Shown piece by piece: positions 1 to 5,737 of a stretch of 9,550 nt of DNA. Origin of the DNA: Pseudomonadota bacterium (GTDB lineage Bacteria > Pseudomonadota > Gammaproteobacteria > Burkholderiales > SG8-39); the NCBI GenBank assembly GCA_021848555.1, contig JAJZUN010000079.1:1-9550 (forward strand), in the 5' to 3' direction. A model generated the notes under the pieces. The model was not told the origin of the DNA, made no database searches, and saw only the letters and a list, made by a program, of their open reading frames with translations. The translations under genes were made by a program, and so were the position numbers. The stretch's first letter is position 1. Every line of letters starts with the position of its first letter.

Positions 1-81
1 CCAAAAATGGATGTCAGCCCTGACCTGCGGTTTGAAAAAACCTAGCAGCGCAGCAGCCGGTATCGAGTGAAACCGTCCCGC

Positions 82-121
82 CGCGTGCAGTCTCGGCATC
101 CCCGCCGTTCGATTGCACGCG
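82..121. repeat. Inverted repeat (possible hairpin) beyond the DUF302 gene
   Basis: CGCGTGCA at 82-89 and TGCACGCG at 114-121 are perfect 8-bp reverse complements separated by 24 nt. The repeat lies 10 nt beyond the stop codon of the minus-strand DUF302 gene, where a transcription end or 3' stabilising hairpin would be expected. No T-run follows on either strand, so it is not a canonical Rho-independent terminator. Bases 1-131 contain no other feature I can support. Confidence 0.4.
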
Positions 122-131
122 TTGATTCCGT

Positions 132-524
132 TCAGAGCGCGCGCATCACCCTTTGCAGTTTTTCACGCACCTCGGTGCCGATCGGACCGACATCGGGATT
201 GCCGGTCATCTGTCCCATCATCCCCGGGTCGAGGAATTCCACCTGCACCGCGCCGGCAGAGTCCTGGCGGACCACGACGTTGCAGGGCAGGAGCAGGCCT
301 ATGCTCGGCTCCGCCGTGAGGGCGCGCTTGGCGAACGCGGGATTGCAGGCACCCAGAATGCGATAGGGAGGCATGTCGTGATCCAGCTTTTTCTTCAGCG
401 TGACGGCAACGTCGATTTCCGTCAGCACGCCGAATCCCTCTTTTTGCAGTTCTGCCGTGACCTTGGCCAGCGCCTGGTCGAAGCTCAAGTCTACTGACTT
501 GCCGAAGCCGTAAAGGTTCTCCAT
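132..524 (-). CDS. DUF302 domain protein
   Basis: This 130-residue protein has the length and layout of single-domain DUF302 proteins. The N-terminal part (MENLYGFGKSVDLSFDQALA) leads into a helix and a strand with FGVLTEIDVAVTLKKKL near residues 32-46. The conserved core PYRILGACNPAFAKRAL lies near residues 53-69, followed by the P-S-I-G-LLLPCNVVV segment that is typical of the family. It has no signal peptide or membrane helix. The biochemical role of DUF302 is not established; members are often small soluble proteins found alone or fused to electron-transfer or cation-related domains. The ATG lies 3 nt after the stop of the upstream 62-residue gene, with only a weak AGG in front. Translation is therefore probably coupled to that gene. 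Family assignment is from recognition of the motif pattern and is fairly secure; the function is unknown. Confidence 0.85.
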   Translation of the reverse strand: MENLYGFGKSVDLSFDQALAKVTAELQKEGFGVLTEIDVAVTLKKKLDHDMPPYRILGACNPAFAKRALTAEPSIGLLLPCNVVVRQDSAGAVQVEFLDPGMMGQMTGNPDVGPIGTEVREKLQRVMRAL

Positions 525-527
525 GGC

Positions 528-716
528 CTAGCGTCCCGGAGCCTGTTTGCTCTGCGCCGGCAAGAATACATAGCCGCGGTCTTTCGCGTTCGCCAGGCAC
601 GCCTCGTAGTTGGTGTAACCCTTGGACGATTCGGCCACGACTGCCTGCCCGGCGCCGATCTGCTGCCAGTTCCAGCGATGGCCGTCGTCCATATAAAAAC
701 GCCAAATTACGTTCAT
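528..716 (-). CDS. Small DUF1508/YegP-like protein (hypothetical)
   Basis: A 62-residue protein with no signal peptide or membrane segment. Its core, WRFYMDDGHRWNWQ, then VVAESSKGYTNYEACLANAK and RGYVFLP, follows the DUF1508/YegP pattern: an aromatic strand with an R/W-x-W motif, a strand ending in A-x-S, then G-Y, then a helix with a conserved C or A. DUF1508 domains usually occur as one or two copies of about 50 residues and have no firmly known activity. The start is well supported: AGAGGA stands about 8 nt before the ATG. The stop is 3 nt before the DUF302 start, so the two genes very likely form one transcript with this one first. A different small-protein family of similar fold remains possible. 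Confidence 0.7.
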   Translation of the reverse strand: MNVIWRFYMDDGHRWNWQQIGAGQAVVAESSKGYTNYEACLANAKDRGYVFLPAQSKQAPGR

Positions 717-893
717 CTATCGTTTCCTCTCAGGTTAGGGCTGTTCGGAGCAGGCGGTTGGCGCCTCTCGGACGCATCCCGCAGGTCAAAGCACGCTCTG
801 ATGTCCTCGCCGAACAACTCGGAGTTTCCTCAGCCCAGCATTCCAGTTTCGCCGGCGCAACCGCGTCTGCCGCAGTCTGGAAAAGGCTGTTGA

Positions 894-902
894 ATTATAA
901 CA
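894..902 (-). promoter_or_regulatory. Extended -10 promoter candidate upstream of the small DUF1508-like gene
   Basis: Read on the minus strand this is TGT followed by a perfect TATAAT (hexamer at 894-899). No good -35 hexamer stands 16-18 bp upstream, which suits an extended -10 promoter. It points toward the gene starting at 716, giving a leader of about 170 nt. The gene-free stretch 717-1002 holds this site and the hairpin at 960-1000; I saw no coding region or RNA gene in the rest of it. Confidence 0.4.
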
Positions 903-959
903 GGAAGCCGATTTCTCCCGCGGCGATTGCGCGGCCTGCGCCAGCATCAGCGCGGTCTT

Positions 960-1000
960 GCTCCGTCCGTGCTGTTACGCCTGGCGGTGACGGACGGGGC
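960..1000. terminator. Long-stem hairpin just after the RNase D-like gene
   Basis: CCGTCCGT at 963-970 pairs perfectly with ACGGACGG at 990-997. The stem extends outward to 960 and 1000 with one G·T pair, giving 11 bp around a 19-nt loop. It begins 2 nt past the stop codon of the minus-strand exonuclease gene. There is no U-tract on the distal side (the minus strand continues AAGACCG), so it is either a U-less terminator, a Rho-assisted end or a 3' stabilising hairpin. Confidence 0.5.
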
Positions 1001-1002
1001 GT

Positions 1003-1641
1003 TCACAGCAGCCCGCGGCTGCGAAATTGCAGGAACAATTCACGGCAGACCCAGGCATCCGTTGCGGCGTAGGTAATTTGCGCGGCGGACAAGCGCGGTG
1101 CGGCCCAATTCGATGTGCGCGCGCCTTTGGGTATGCGCACGCCGAGGAAGATTCCGGCTAGGTTGCGCAATCCGGTCTGGTCCAGATGCCAGCGCCGGGC
1201 GATGACACCAAGATCGAGCACGTTCATTTCGTCGAACGGAAACAGCAGCTTGAGCGAGCGCAAATCGTTAGCCAGAGCTACCCCGACCTTGACCGTGCGC
1301 GTTTCAGTCAGCAATTCGGCCAGACCCCGAAACACTTCCGGCTGGCGCAACTGGAACAAATACACCCTGCGCGCGGTGGCGGCCTGGACCAGGCAGGGCA
1401 GGTGGGTCTCGCCTTTTCTGAACGCCGGCCGTGTTTCGGTATCGAACCCGACTATGGCTTCCTCGCGCAAGTCCGCCAATGCCCGCTCCAGGTCCTGCGG
1501 CGTGGCCACCAGGCATACTTCGCCCTCGTAGCGGCGAATCGGCAGCGTCGACATCTCCTCCCTGGAAATCGCGCGAACAATTCCGCGGTGCAAAGTACCG
1601 GTGGTCGCGGGATTCATAGTACTGTGACGCCTCGTGTCCAT
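1003..1641 (-). CDS. RNase D-type 3'-5' exonuclease (DEDDy family)
   Basis: A 212-residue soluble protein with a single DnaQ-like exonuclease domain, acting as a 3'-5' nuclease on RNA or DNA with two bound metal ions. The four acidic residues and the tyrosine of the DEDDy class are visible: Asp67 and Glu69 in GFDTETRP (Exo I), Asp126 in VALANDLRSL (Exo II), and Tyr191 with Asp195 in YAATDAW (Exo III). The KGARTSNW segment near 172-179 is also typical. It lacks the C-terminal HRDC domains of full-length RNase D (about 375 residues), so it belongs to the short single-domain group whose substrates are poorly known. The start is unresolved. ATG at 1641 has no clear ribosome site; ATG at 1617 has GAGG rather far upstream; ATG at 1554 follows AGGGAGGAG but would remove the ISREEM..LP segment that I recall as shared by relatives. 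Confidence 0.88.
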   Translation of the reverse strand: MDTRRHSTMNPATTGTLHRGIVRAISREEMSTLPIRRYEGEVCLVATPQDLERALADLREEAIVGFDTETRPAFRKGETHLPCLVQAATARRVYLFQLRQPEVFRGLAELLTETRTVKVGVALANDLRSLKLLFPFDEMNVLDLGVIARRWHLDQTGLRNLAGIFLGVRIPKGARTSNWAAPRLSAAQITYAATDAWVCRELFLQFRSRGLL

Positions 1642-1754
1642 TTTTCAAATGTCTGGCATGCAGCCGGGAGAGAATTGCGCAGATCTCCTACAATAATCGA
1701 CGCTGCAACGGTCGTTCGTTTATAGCATGAACCATGCTGTTCAGGAGACGTGCA
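1642..1754. promoter_or_regulatory. Divergent promoter region between exonuclease and transporter genes
   Basis: The exonuclease and transporter genes diverge here, so both promoters should lie in this stretch. TACAAT at 1689-1694 is a plausible plus-strand -10 hexamer but has no good -35 partner. A 5-bp inverted repeat (GGAGA at 1667-1671, TCTCC at 1684-1688) sits directly upstream of it and could be a weak operator or chance. I could not identify a convincing promoter for the exonuclease. Confidence 0.3.
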
Positions 1755-1814
1755 ATGATCTCGACTGACGACTTGAAGCCATGTCGCCGCCGATTTCTCC
1801 AGGCTCCGCCGTGA
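1755..1814 (+). CDS. Putative 19-codon leader ORF of the transporter gene
   Basis: ATG at 1755 is preceded by AGGAG with a 7-nt gap, the best ribosome binding site in the neighbourhood and much better than that of any in-frame transporter start. The ORF encodes MISTDDLKPCRRRFLQAPP and stops at TGA 1812-1814. That TGA overlaps an in-frame GTG (1811-1813) of the transporter gene as GTGA, an arrangement usual for translational coupling. ATG at 1734 would give a 26-codon version in the same frame. I recognise no function in the peptide. It may be a coupling or regulatory leader, or the arrangement may be chance. Confidence 0.35.
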   Translation: MISTDDLKPCRRRFLQAPP

Positions 1815-3127
1815 GCGCGGCGTTCATGGATCGCTGGCTGGGGCGGGTGGTGGTGCTGCGACCGGGAGAGGGGCGGGCGCTGGCATGGTCGTTTGCCTAT
1901 TTCTTCTGTCTGCTCGCGGGCTATTACGTGCTGCGCCCCCTGCGCGACGAAATGGGTATCGCCGGCGGCGAGCGCAACCTGCAGTGGCTGTTCACGGCAA
2001 CCTTTGTCGTGATGCTGGCCGCGGTCCCGGTATTCGGCGCCATGGTCGCGCGTCTGCCGCGCCGGCGCTTTATTCCCCTCGTCTACCATTTCTTCGTCGC
2101 CAATATTGCGATTTTCTGGGTATTGCTGAGCTTAGACGTCAGCAAGGTGCAGGTGGCGCGCGTGTTCTTCGTCTGGATCAGCGTATTCAACCTGTTCGCG
2201 GTGTCGGTGTTCTGGTCGTTCATGGCGGACCTGTTTTCCAGCGAACAGGGCAAGCGGCTGTTCGGCTGCATCGCCGCCGGGGGCTCTGCCGGCGCGCTGC
2301 TGGGACCGGTGCTCACGATCTGGCTGGCGCTGCCGCTGGGGCCGGTCAACCTGCTGATCGTCGCTGCCTTGTTCCTGGAGGCGGCCGTGCTGTGCGCGCA
2401 CCGCCTGGAGGGTGTCGCGGCAGCCGGCAAGGGCGCGCAGCCGGCGGCAGGGCCCGCGCCTGCCGCGCCAGCACGGGGCGCGGCGCTGGGCGGCGGCTGG
2501 TTCGCCGGTATCGCCATGGTGTTGCGCTCGCCTTATCTTGCGGGCATTGCGTTGTGGGTGGCGCTGCTTTCGCTTGCAGGGACGTTTCTATACTTTCAGC
2601 AGGCGAACATCGCCGCCGCCGCATCCGACGACCCGGCGGTGCGCACCCGGATCTTCGCCAGCATCGATCTTGCGGTCGGCATCCTGACCATCATGGTCCA
2701 GTTCTTCGCGACCGGACGGCTGCTCTCCCGTTTCGGCGCCGGCCGCGCGGCTGCGCTCCTTCCGCTGGTCTTCGCCGTCGGCTTCCTCGCGCTGGCTTTC
2801 ACGCCGCTGCTGCTCGTGGTCATCGCCTTCCAGGCCATACAGCGGACCGCCAATTTCGCCGTCTCGAATCCGGCCCGGGAAGTATTGTTTACCGTTTTGC
2901 AGCGGGAGGAAAAATACAAGGCGAAGAACGTGATCGACATTGTCGTATTCCGCGGCGCGGACGCGGCGGGCGGCTGGTTGTTCGCGCTGCTGCGCGGGGC
3001 CGGGCTGGAACTGTCGACGATTTCGCTGGCGACGGTGCCCGTGGCGGTAGCTTGGCTGCTGTTGGCGCTGGCGCTCGGGCGGGTGCAGGAGCGTCGCGCC
3101 AGTGGCGCCGCCGCGCGGCATGCATGA
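1781..3127 (+). CDS. MFS transporter of the Npt1/Npt2 (ATP/ADP translocase-like) clade
   Basis: An inner-membrane protein of up to 448 residues with about 12 predicted helices. Six lie in residues 33-206. A linker rich in Ala, Pro and Gly near 210-235 separates them from six more in 250-440. The motif YYVLRPLRDEMG at the end of helix 1 is the hallmark of the bacterial family annotated as NTP/NDP exchange or Npt1/Npt2-like transporters. True nucleotide exchange is proven mainly for intracellular bacteria and plastids. In free-living proteobacteria the substrate is unknown, so I would not claim ATP transport. The start is uncertain: ATG 1781 has no clear ribosome site; GTG 1811 overlaps the stop of a small leader ORF; ATG 1826 (MDRWLGR) matches the N-terminus I would expect for relatives. 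It heads a plus-strand series, with the DUF2721 gene 89 nt downstream. Confidence 0.82.
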   Translation: MSPPISPGSAVSAAFMDRWLGRVVVLRPGEGRALAWSFAYFFCLLAGYYVLRPLRDEMGIAGGERNLQWLFTATFVVMLAAVPVFGAMVARLPRRRFIPLVYHFFVANIAIFWVLLSLDVSKVQVARVFFVWISVFNLFAVSVFWSFMADLFSSEQGKRLFGCIAAGGSAGALLGPVLTIWLALPLGPVNLLIVAALFLEAAVLCAHRLEGVAAAGKGAQPAAGPAPAAPARGAALGGGWFAGIAMVLRSPYLAGIALWVALLSLAGTFLYFQQANIAAAASDDPAVRTRIFASIDLAVGILTIMVQFFATGRLLSRFGAGRAAALLPLVFAVGFLALAFTPLLLVVIAFQAIQRTANFAVSNPAREVLFTVLQREEKYKAKNVIDIVVFRGADAAGGWLFALLRGAGLELSTISLATVPVAVAWLLLALALGRVQERRASGAAARHA

Positions 3128-3166
3128 AGGCATGTGCGCCGCGGTGTACCTGCCCATCCGCGCCGG

Positions 3167-3184
3167 CGCCGTCTTGGCGTTTTT
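3167..3184 (+). terminator. Weak Rho-independent terminator candidate
   Basis: CGCC at 3167-3170 pairs with GGCG at 3176-3179 around a 5-nt loop and is followed directly by TTTTT at 3180-3184. The stem is only 4 bp with possible G·U extension, so it would be a weak or partial terminator between the transporter and DUF2721 genes. Confidence 0.3.
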
Positions 3185-3216
3185 CGATTTAGCGAATTTT
3201 CTCAGGAGCTTATGCC

Positions 3217-3651
3217 ATGGAATCCGTGTCCAGCATTTCAACCGTGTCCCACGTGATCCAGTTGGCCGTCGCACCGGTGTTTCTGCTGTCCGGCGTCGGC
3301 GCCATACTCGCTGTGCTGATCAACCGCCTGGGCCGCATTATCGATCGCTACCGCGTGCTCGAGCACAACGGCGCCAATGCCAGCGAGGGTGACATCGCGC
3401 AACTGGAAATGGCCATCCTGGCGCGGCGCGCGCGCCTGATCCACTGGGCCATCAGCCTGTGCACCATAGGCGCGCTGTTCATCTGCATCGTGATCGCGAC
3501 GCTGTTCGTCGGCTCCATGCTGCATGTGAGCATGTCGCAGTGGGTCGCGCTGATGTTCATCGGCGCGATGCTGGCGCTGATCGCGGGTTTGTTGAGCTTT
3601 CTGCGCGAAATCACGCTGGCGACCGGCAGCATACACGTGCGCAAGAGCTAG
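3217..3651 (+). CDS. DUF2721 family membrane protein
   Basis: A 144-residue integral membrane protein. The first helix (about 12-36, VIQLAVAPVFLLSGVGAILAV) is followed by the conserved cytosolic-type motif NRLGRIIDRYR, an acidic and Ala-rich segment, then RRARLIHWAI and two further helices near 74-98 and 107-129. This arrangement, three helices with an N-R-L-x-R-I-x-D-R motif after the first, identifies DUF2721, whose function is unknown. The start is clear: AGGAG stands 8 nt before the ATG. The next gene, for a dioxygenase, begins 35 nt after the stop, so the two may share a transcript. Confidence 0.85.
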   Translation: MESVSSISTVSHVIQLAVAPVFLLSGVGAILAVLINRLGRIIDRYRVLEHNGANASEGDIAQLEMAILARRARLIHWAISLCTIGALFICIVIATLFVGSMLHVSMSQWVALMFIGAMLALIAGLLSFLREITLATGSIHVRKS

Positions 3652-3686
3652 AACGCGTTTCAAAATGATACGGGAGGGCGCCACTG

Positions 3687-4487
3687 ATGAGCCACACTAG
3701 CAGTTCACGCATGCCGGTCATTTTCTTCGGCCACGGCAGCCCGATGAACACGCTGGCGAGCAATCGCTACACCGAAGCCTGGCGCAGGCTCGGTGCAAGC
3801 GTGCCCCGGCCGAAGGCAATTCTGGCGATTTCGGCGCATTGGGTAACGTGCGGCACGGCGGTGACCGCCATGGCCAGACCGCGGACGATCCATGATTTCG
3901 GCGGCTTCCCGCAGGCGCTGTTCGATGTCCAATATCCGGCGCCGGGCGATCCCGCGCTGGCCGCGCGCGTGCGCGATTTGCTCGCGCCGGTCGAGGTGGC
4001 CCTCGACCAGTCGTGGGGGCTGGATCACGGCACCTGGTCGGTATTGGCGCACGCCTTTCCAGAAGCCGACATACCTGTGGTGCAGTTGAGCATGGACGGC
4101 ACCCGGCCGGCGCAGTTTCATTACGACACCGGCCGACGCCTGGCGCCGCTGCGCGAAGAGGGCGTGCTCATTGTCGCAAGCGGAAACGTGGTGCACAACC
4201 TGATGCTGATGCAGCGCGGCGAAGATGCGCCCGCCTACGCCTGGGCGCGGCGGTTCAACGAGACGGTACGCGCAGCGCTCGCCTCGAACCAGCACCAGGC
4301 CCTGGTCGATTTCGAACGCTTGGGCGAGGATGCCCGCCTGTCGGTGCCCACGCCGGAGCACTACCTGCCGCTGCTCTACATTGCCGCCTTGCAGAGAGCT
4401 AATGAGACCATGGCCTTCGCCGTGGACGGATACGAGGCGGGCTCGCTGGGCATGCTGACGGTGGCCGCCGGCATGCCCGCAAGCTGA
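3687..4487 (+). CDS. ygiD: Class III extradiol dioxygenase, YgiD/4,5-DOPA dioxygenase family
   Basis: A 266-residue cytosolic enzyme of the LigB superfamily, close in length to E. coli YgiD, which opens the aromatic ring of catechols such as L-DOPA between carbons 4 and 5. The metal and catalytic histidines are all visible: His16 in FFGHGSPMN, His51 in AISAHW, His114 in GLDHGTWS, His170 in SGNVVHNL and His225 in TPEHYLPLLY. The segment HDFGGFP near 69-75 is also typical of this subfamily. It is a complete gene with GGGAGG about 9 nt before the ATG. The in vivo substrate is unknown in most bacteria; neighbours do not point to an aromatic degradation pathway. A 6-bp inverted repeat (CTGATC at 4484-4489, GATCAG at 4495-4500) overlaps the stop codon but lacks a T-run. 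Confidence 0.9.
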   Translation: MSHTSSSRMPVIFFGHGSPMNTLASNRYTEAWRRLGASVPRPKAILAISAHWVTCGTAVTAMARPRTIHDFGGFPQALFDVQYPAPGDPALAARVRDLLAPVEVALDQSWGLDHGTWSVLAHAFPEADIPVVQLSMDGTRPAQFHYDTGRRLAPLREEGVLIVASGNVVHNLMLMQRGEDAPAYAWARRFNETVRAALASNQHQALVDFERLGEDARLSVPTPEHYLPLLYIAALQRANETMAFAVDGYEAGSLGMLTVAAGMPAS

Positions 4488-4540
4488 TCGCCGGGATCAG
4501 GCCGTCTATTCTGCGTCTGCGGGCAGCACCGGACGCGCGC

Positions 4541-4549
4541 TGTTACTAT
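4541..4549 (+). promoter_or_regulatory. Extended -10 promoter candidate for the Sel1-repeat gene
   Basis: TGT followed by TACTAT (hexamer 4544-4549) forms an extended -10 element, 60 nt before the preferred start at 4610. The -35 region is poor. It is the only promoter-like site I saw in the 122-nt gap after ygiD. Confidence 0.35.
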
Positions 4550-4609
4550 TGCAGGAACCAATAAGGTGCGCGGAGCGGCGTCCAAATGGCCATCTACAGG
4601 GGGAAGGAT

Positions 4610-5413
4610 ATGCGGGTGTTGGCAGCGATCGGGATGGCCTTGGCCTTGTCGGCCGGGCTTGCAATGGCCGGGGACTTCGAGGACGGCATGCGCTTTTATC
4701 GCGCCGAGAATTTCGTAAAGGCGCTGGACTCCTGGAAGAAGGCGGCAGAACAGGGCAATACGCCAGCGCAATCCGCGCTGGGGATTATGTACGAGAAAGG
4801 GCAGGGCGCTGCCGTAGACTACAGGCAGGCGGCGTTCTGGTACCGGCAGGCGGCGGAAAAAGGAAATGCGGGGGCGCAAAACAATCTGGGATCGCTATAC
4901 GAAAAAGGGCAAGGTGTCGCTCCTGACAACAAGCAGGCCGCATACTGGTACCAGAAGGCAGCAGACCACGGAAACGCCATTGCGCAATTCAACCTCGGCC
5001 GGATGTACCAGACCGGGCAGGGTGTAGCGCAGGACTACAGCCGGGCTGCGTTCTGGTTCGCGAAGGCAGGGGAGCAGGGGCACACCTGGGCGCAATCCGC
5101 GCTGGGCTTGATGCATGAAACCGGGCAGGGTGTTGCCCGGGATTACAAGCAGGCGGTCTATTGGTACCTGAAGGCGGCGGAACAAAGCGATTCCATGGCT
5201 CAGTATGACCTGGGCCGAATATACGAAGCCGGGCAGGAAGGCGTTGCGATGGACTATGTCGAGGCGCACAAGTGGTGGAATATCGCGGCATCGAACGGCG
5301 AGGAAAGGGCGCGAAAAAGCCGCATCCTAGTGGAGCGTTTGATGACGCCGGAACAAATCTCGGAGGCGAACAAGCGCGCGGGCGAGTGGATGCAGGCGCA
5401 TGGAAAAAAATGA
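4610..5413 (+). CDS. Secreted Sel1-repeat (SLR/TPR-like) protein
   Basis: From the ATG at 4610 the protein has 267 residues. It begins with a clean signal peptide, MRVLAAIGMALALSAGLAMA, with an AMA cleavage site before GDFEDG. A partial repeat (FYRAENFVKALDSWKKAAEQGN) is followed by five Sel1-like repeats of 36-37 residues at about 51-86, 87-122, 123-158, 159-194 and 195-231. Each follows the pattern AQ-x2-LG-x-MYE-x-GQGV-x2-DY-x2-A-x-WY-x-KAAE. The last repeat has one extra residue and the usual WWNIAASNGEERAR ending, followed by the MTPEQISEA tail common in the family. Such proteins form right-handed solenoids for protein-protein contacts, here presumably in the periplasm; the partner is unknown. 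An upstream in-frame ATG at 4586 is possible, but the 4610 start gives a proper signal peptide and has AGGGGG 6 nt upstream. Confidence 0.85.
   Translation: MRVLAAIGMALALSAGLAMAGDFEDGMRFYRAENFVKALDSWKKAAEQGNTPAQSALGIMYEKGQGAAVDYRQAAFWYRQAAEKGNAGAQNNLGSLYEKGQGVAPDNKQAAYWYQKAADHGNAIAQFNLGRMYQTGQGVAQDYSRAAFWFAKAGEQGHTWAQSALGLMHETGQGVARDYKQAVYWYLKAAEQSDSMAQYDLGRIYEAGQEGVAMDYVEAHKWWNIAASNGEERARKSRILVERLMTPEQISEANKRAGEWMQAHGKK
4760..5302 (+). repeat. Five tandem 108-111 bp coding repeats (Sel1 units)
   Basis: The five Sel1 units of the secreted protein are consecutive in the DNA at 4760-4867, 4868-4975, 4976-5083, 5084-5191 and 5192-5302. They are diverged at the base level but keep shared blocks around GGGCAGGGTGT and the Trp-Tyr codons, as expected for old internal duplications under protein-level selection. 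Confidence 0.7.
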
Positions 5414-5500
5414 GCGGCGGGGACGATTATGAAAGAGTAATGGATTACCGGTACGTGTTTAGTCTGAGTCATTCCTTGCTACCGTTTTTCGAGGAGCAAA

Positions 5501-5535
5501 CTACCCACAGATTCTGTGGATAAGCCTGTGGATTC
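5501..5535. promoter_or_regulatory. DnaA-box cluster
   Basis: TGTGGATAA at 5515-5523 is the exact reverse complement of the DnaA-box consensus TTATCCACA. It is flanked by two 7/9 matches: CTACCCACA at 5501-5509 on the plus strand and TGTGGATTC at 5527-5535 on the minus strand. CCACAG and CTGTGG (5505-5510 and 5514-5519) also form an inverted repeat across the first two boxes. The cluster lies in the 258-nt gap downstream of the Sel1-repeat gene. No dnaA, dnaN or AT-rich unwinding region is present nearby, so this is more likely a DnaA-binding or titration site than an origin. Confidence 0.55.
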
Positions 5536-5619
5536 TTGCCCGGGGAAATTTTGCATGCTGCGGAAAAGCGCAAAAATATCGGTAGCGGTCACAATTTGTG
5601 CAACTTGAAACGCTGCGCC

Positions 5620-5648
5620 CGGACTGGTCCGTTCGGACTAGATACAAT
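5620..5648 (+). promoter_or_regulatory. Operator-like palindrome and -10 box of the methyltransferase gene
   Basis: GTCCG-TT-CGGAC (5627-5638) is a perfect inverted repeat and extends to an 18-bp near-palindrome at 5624-5641. CGGACT is also repeated directly at 5620-5625 and 5634-5639. The palindrome ends 1 nt before TACAAT (5643-5648), a good -10 hexamer, so it fills the promoter spacer. This is where a TetR-type or similar dimeric repressor would bind. No regulator gene is present in the window. The only fair -35-like hexamer, TTGAAA at 5605-5610, is too far away (32 bp) to pair normally. A separate 11-bp palindrome, CACAATTTGTG, lies at 5590-5600. Confidence 0.4.
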
Positions 5649-5737
5649 GAACGAAGCGGCTGACTTGTCCGATGGCCCAGCGGCGGATTTTGCGGGCGGC
5701 AGTGGCCTTCATGTATCTGTGTTTTGGAGTCCTCACG

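Noticed and set aside
29..42. GGTTT-GAAA-AAACC hairpin, read on the minus strand as a T-run (GGTTTTTT).
   Set aside because: The 5-bp AT-rich stem is weak and no GC-rich stem precedes the T-run on the minus strand, so it is not a supported terminator.
1..45. Short open frame at the left edge ending in TAG at 43-45, possibly the tail of a plus-strand gene (VSPDLRFEKT at its end).
   Set aside because: Only 14 codons are visible and I recognise no family; it cannot be told from chance.
163..705. Long minus-strand frame overlapping both small genes at the left.
   Set aside because: It is an Arg/Gly-rich out-of-frame reading of GC-rich DNA; the frames with recognisable DUF302 and DUF1508-like patterns and ribosome sites are preferred.
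2588..3274. Long minus-strand frame (228 codons) opposite the transporter and DUF2721 genes.
   Set aside because: Low-complexity Arg/Gln/Glu-rich composition typical of a shadow frame; the plus-strand genes have clear membrane segments and motifs.
5590..5600. CACAATTTGTG, an 11-bp palindrome upstream of the methyltransferase gene, considered as a CRP/FNR-type site.
   Set aside because: It does not fit the spacing of the CRP (TGTGA-N6-TCACA) or FNR consensus; noted only as part of the upstream region.
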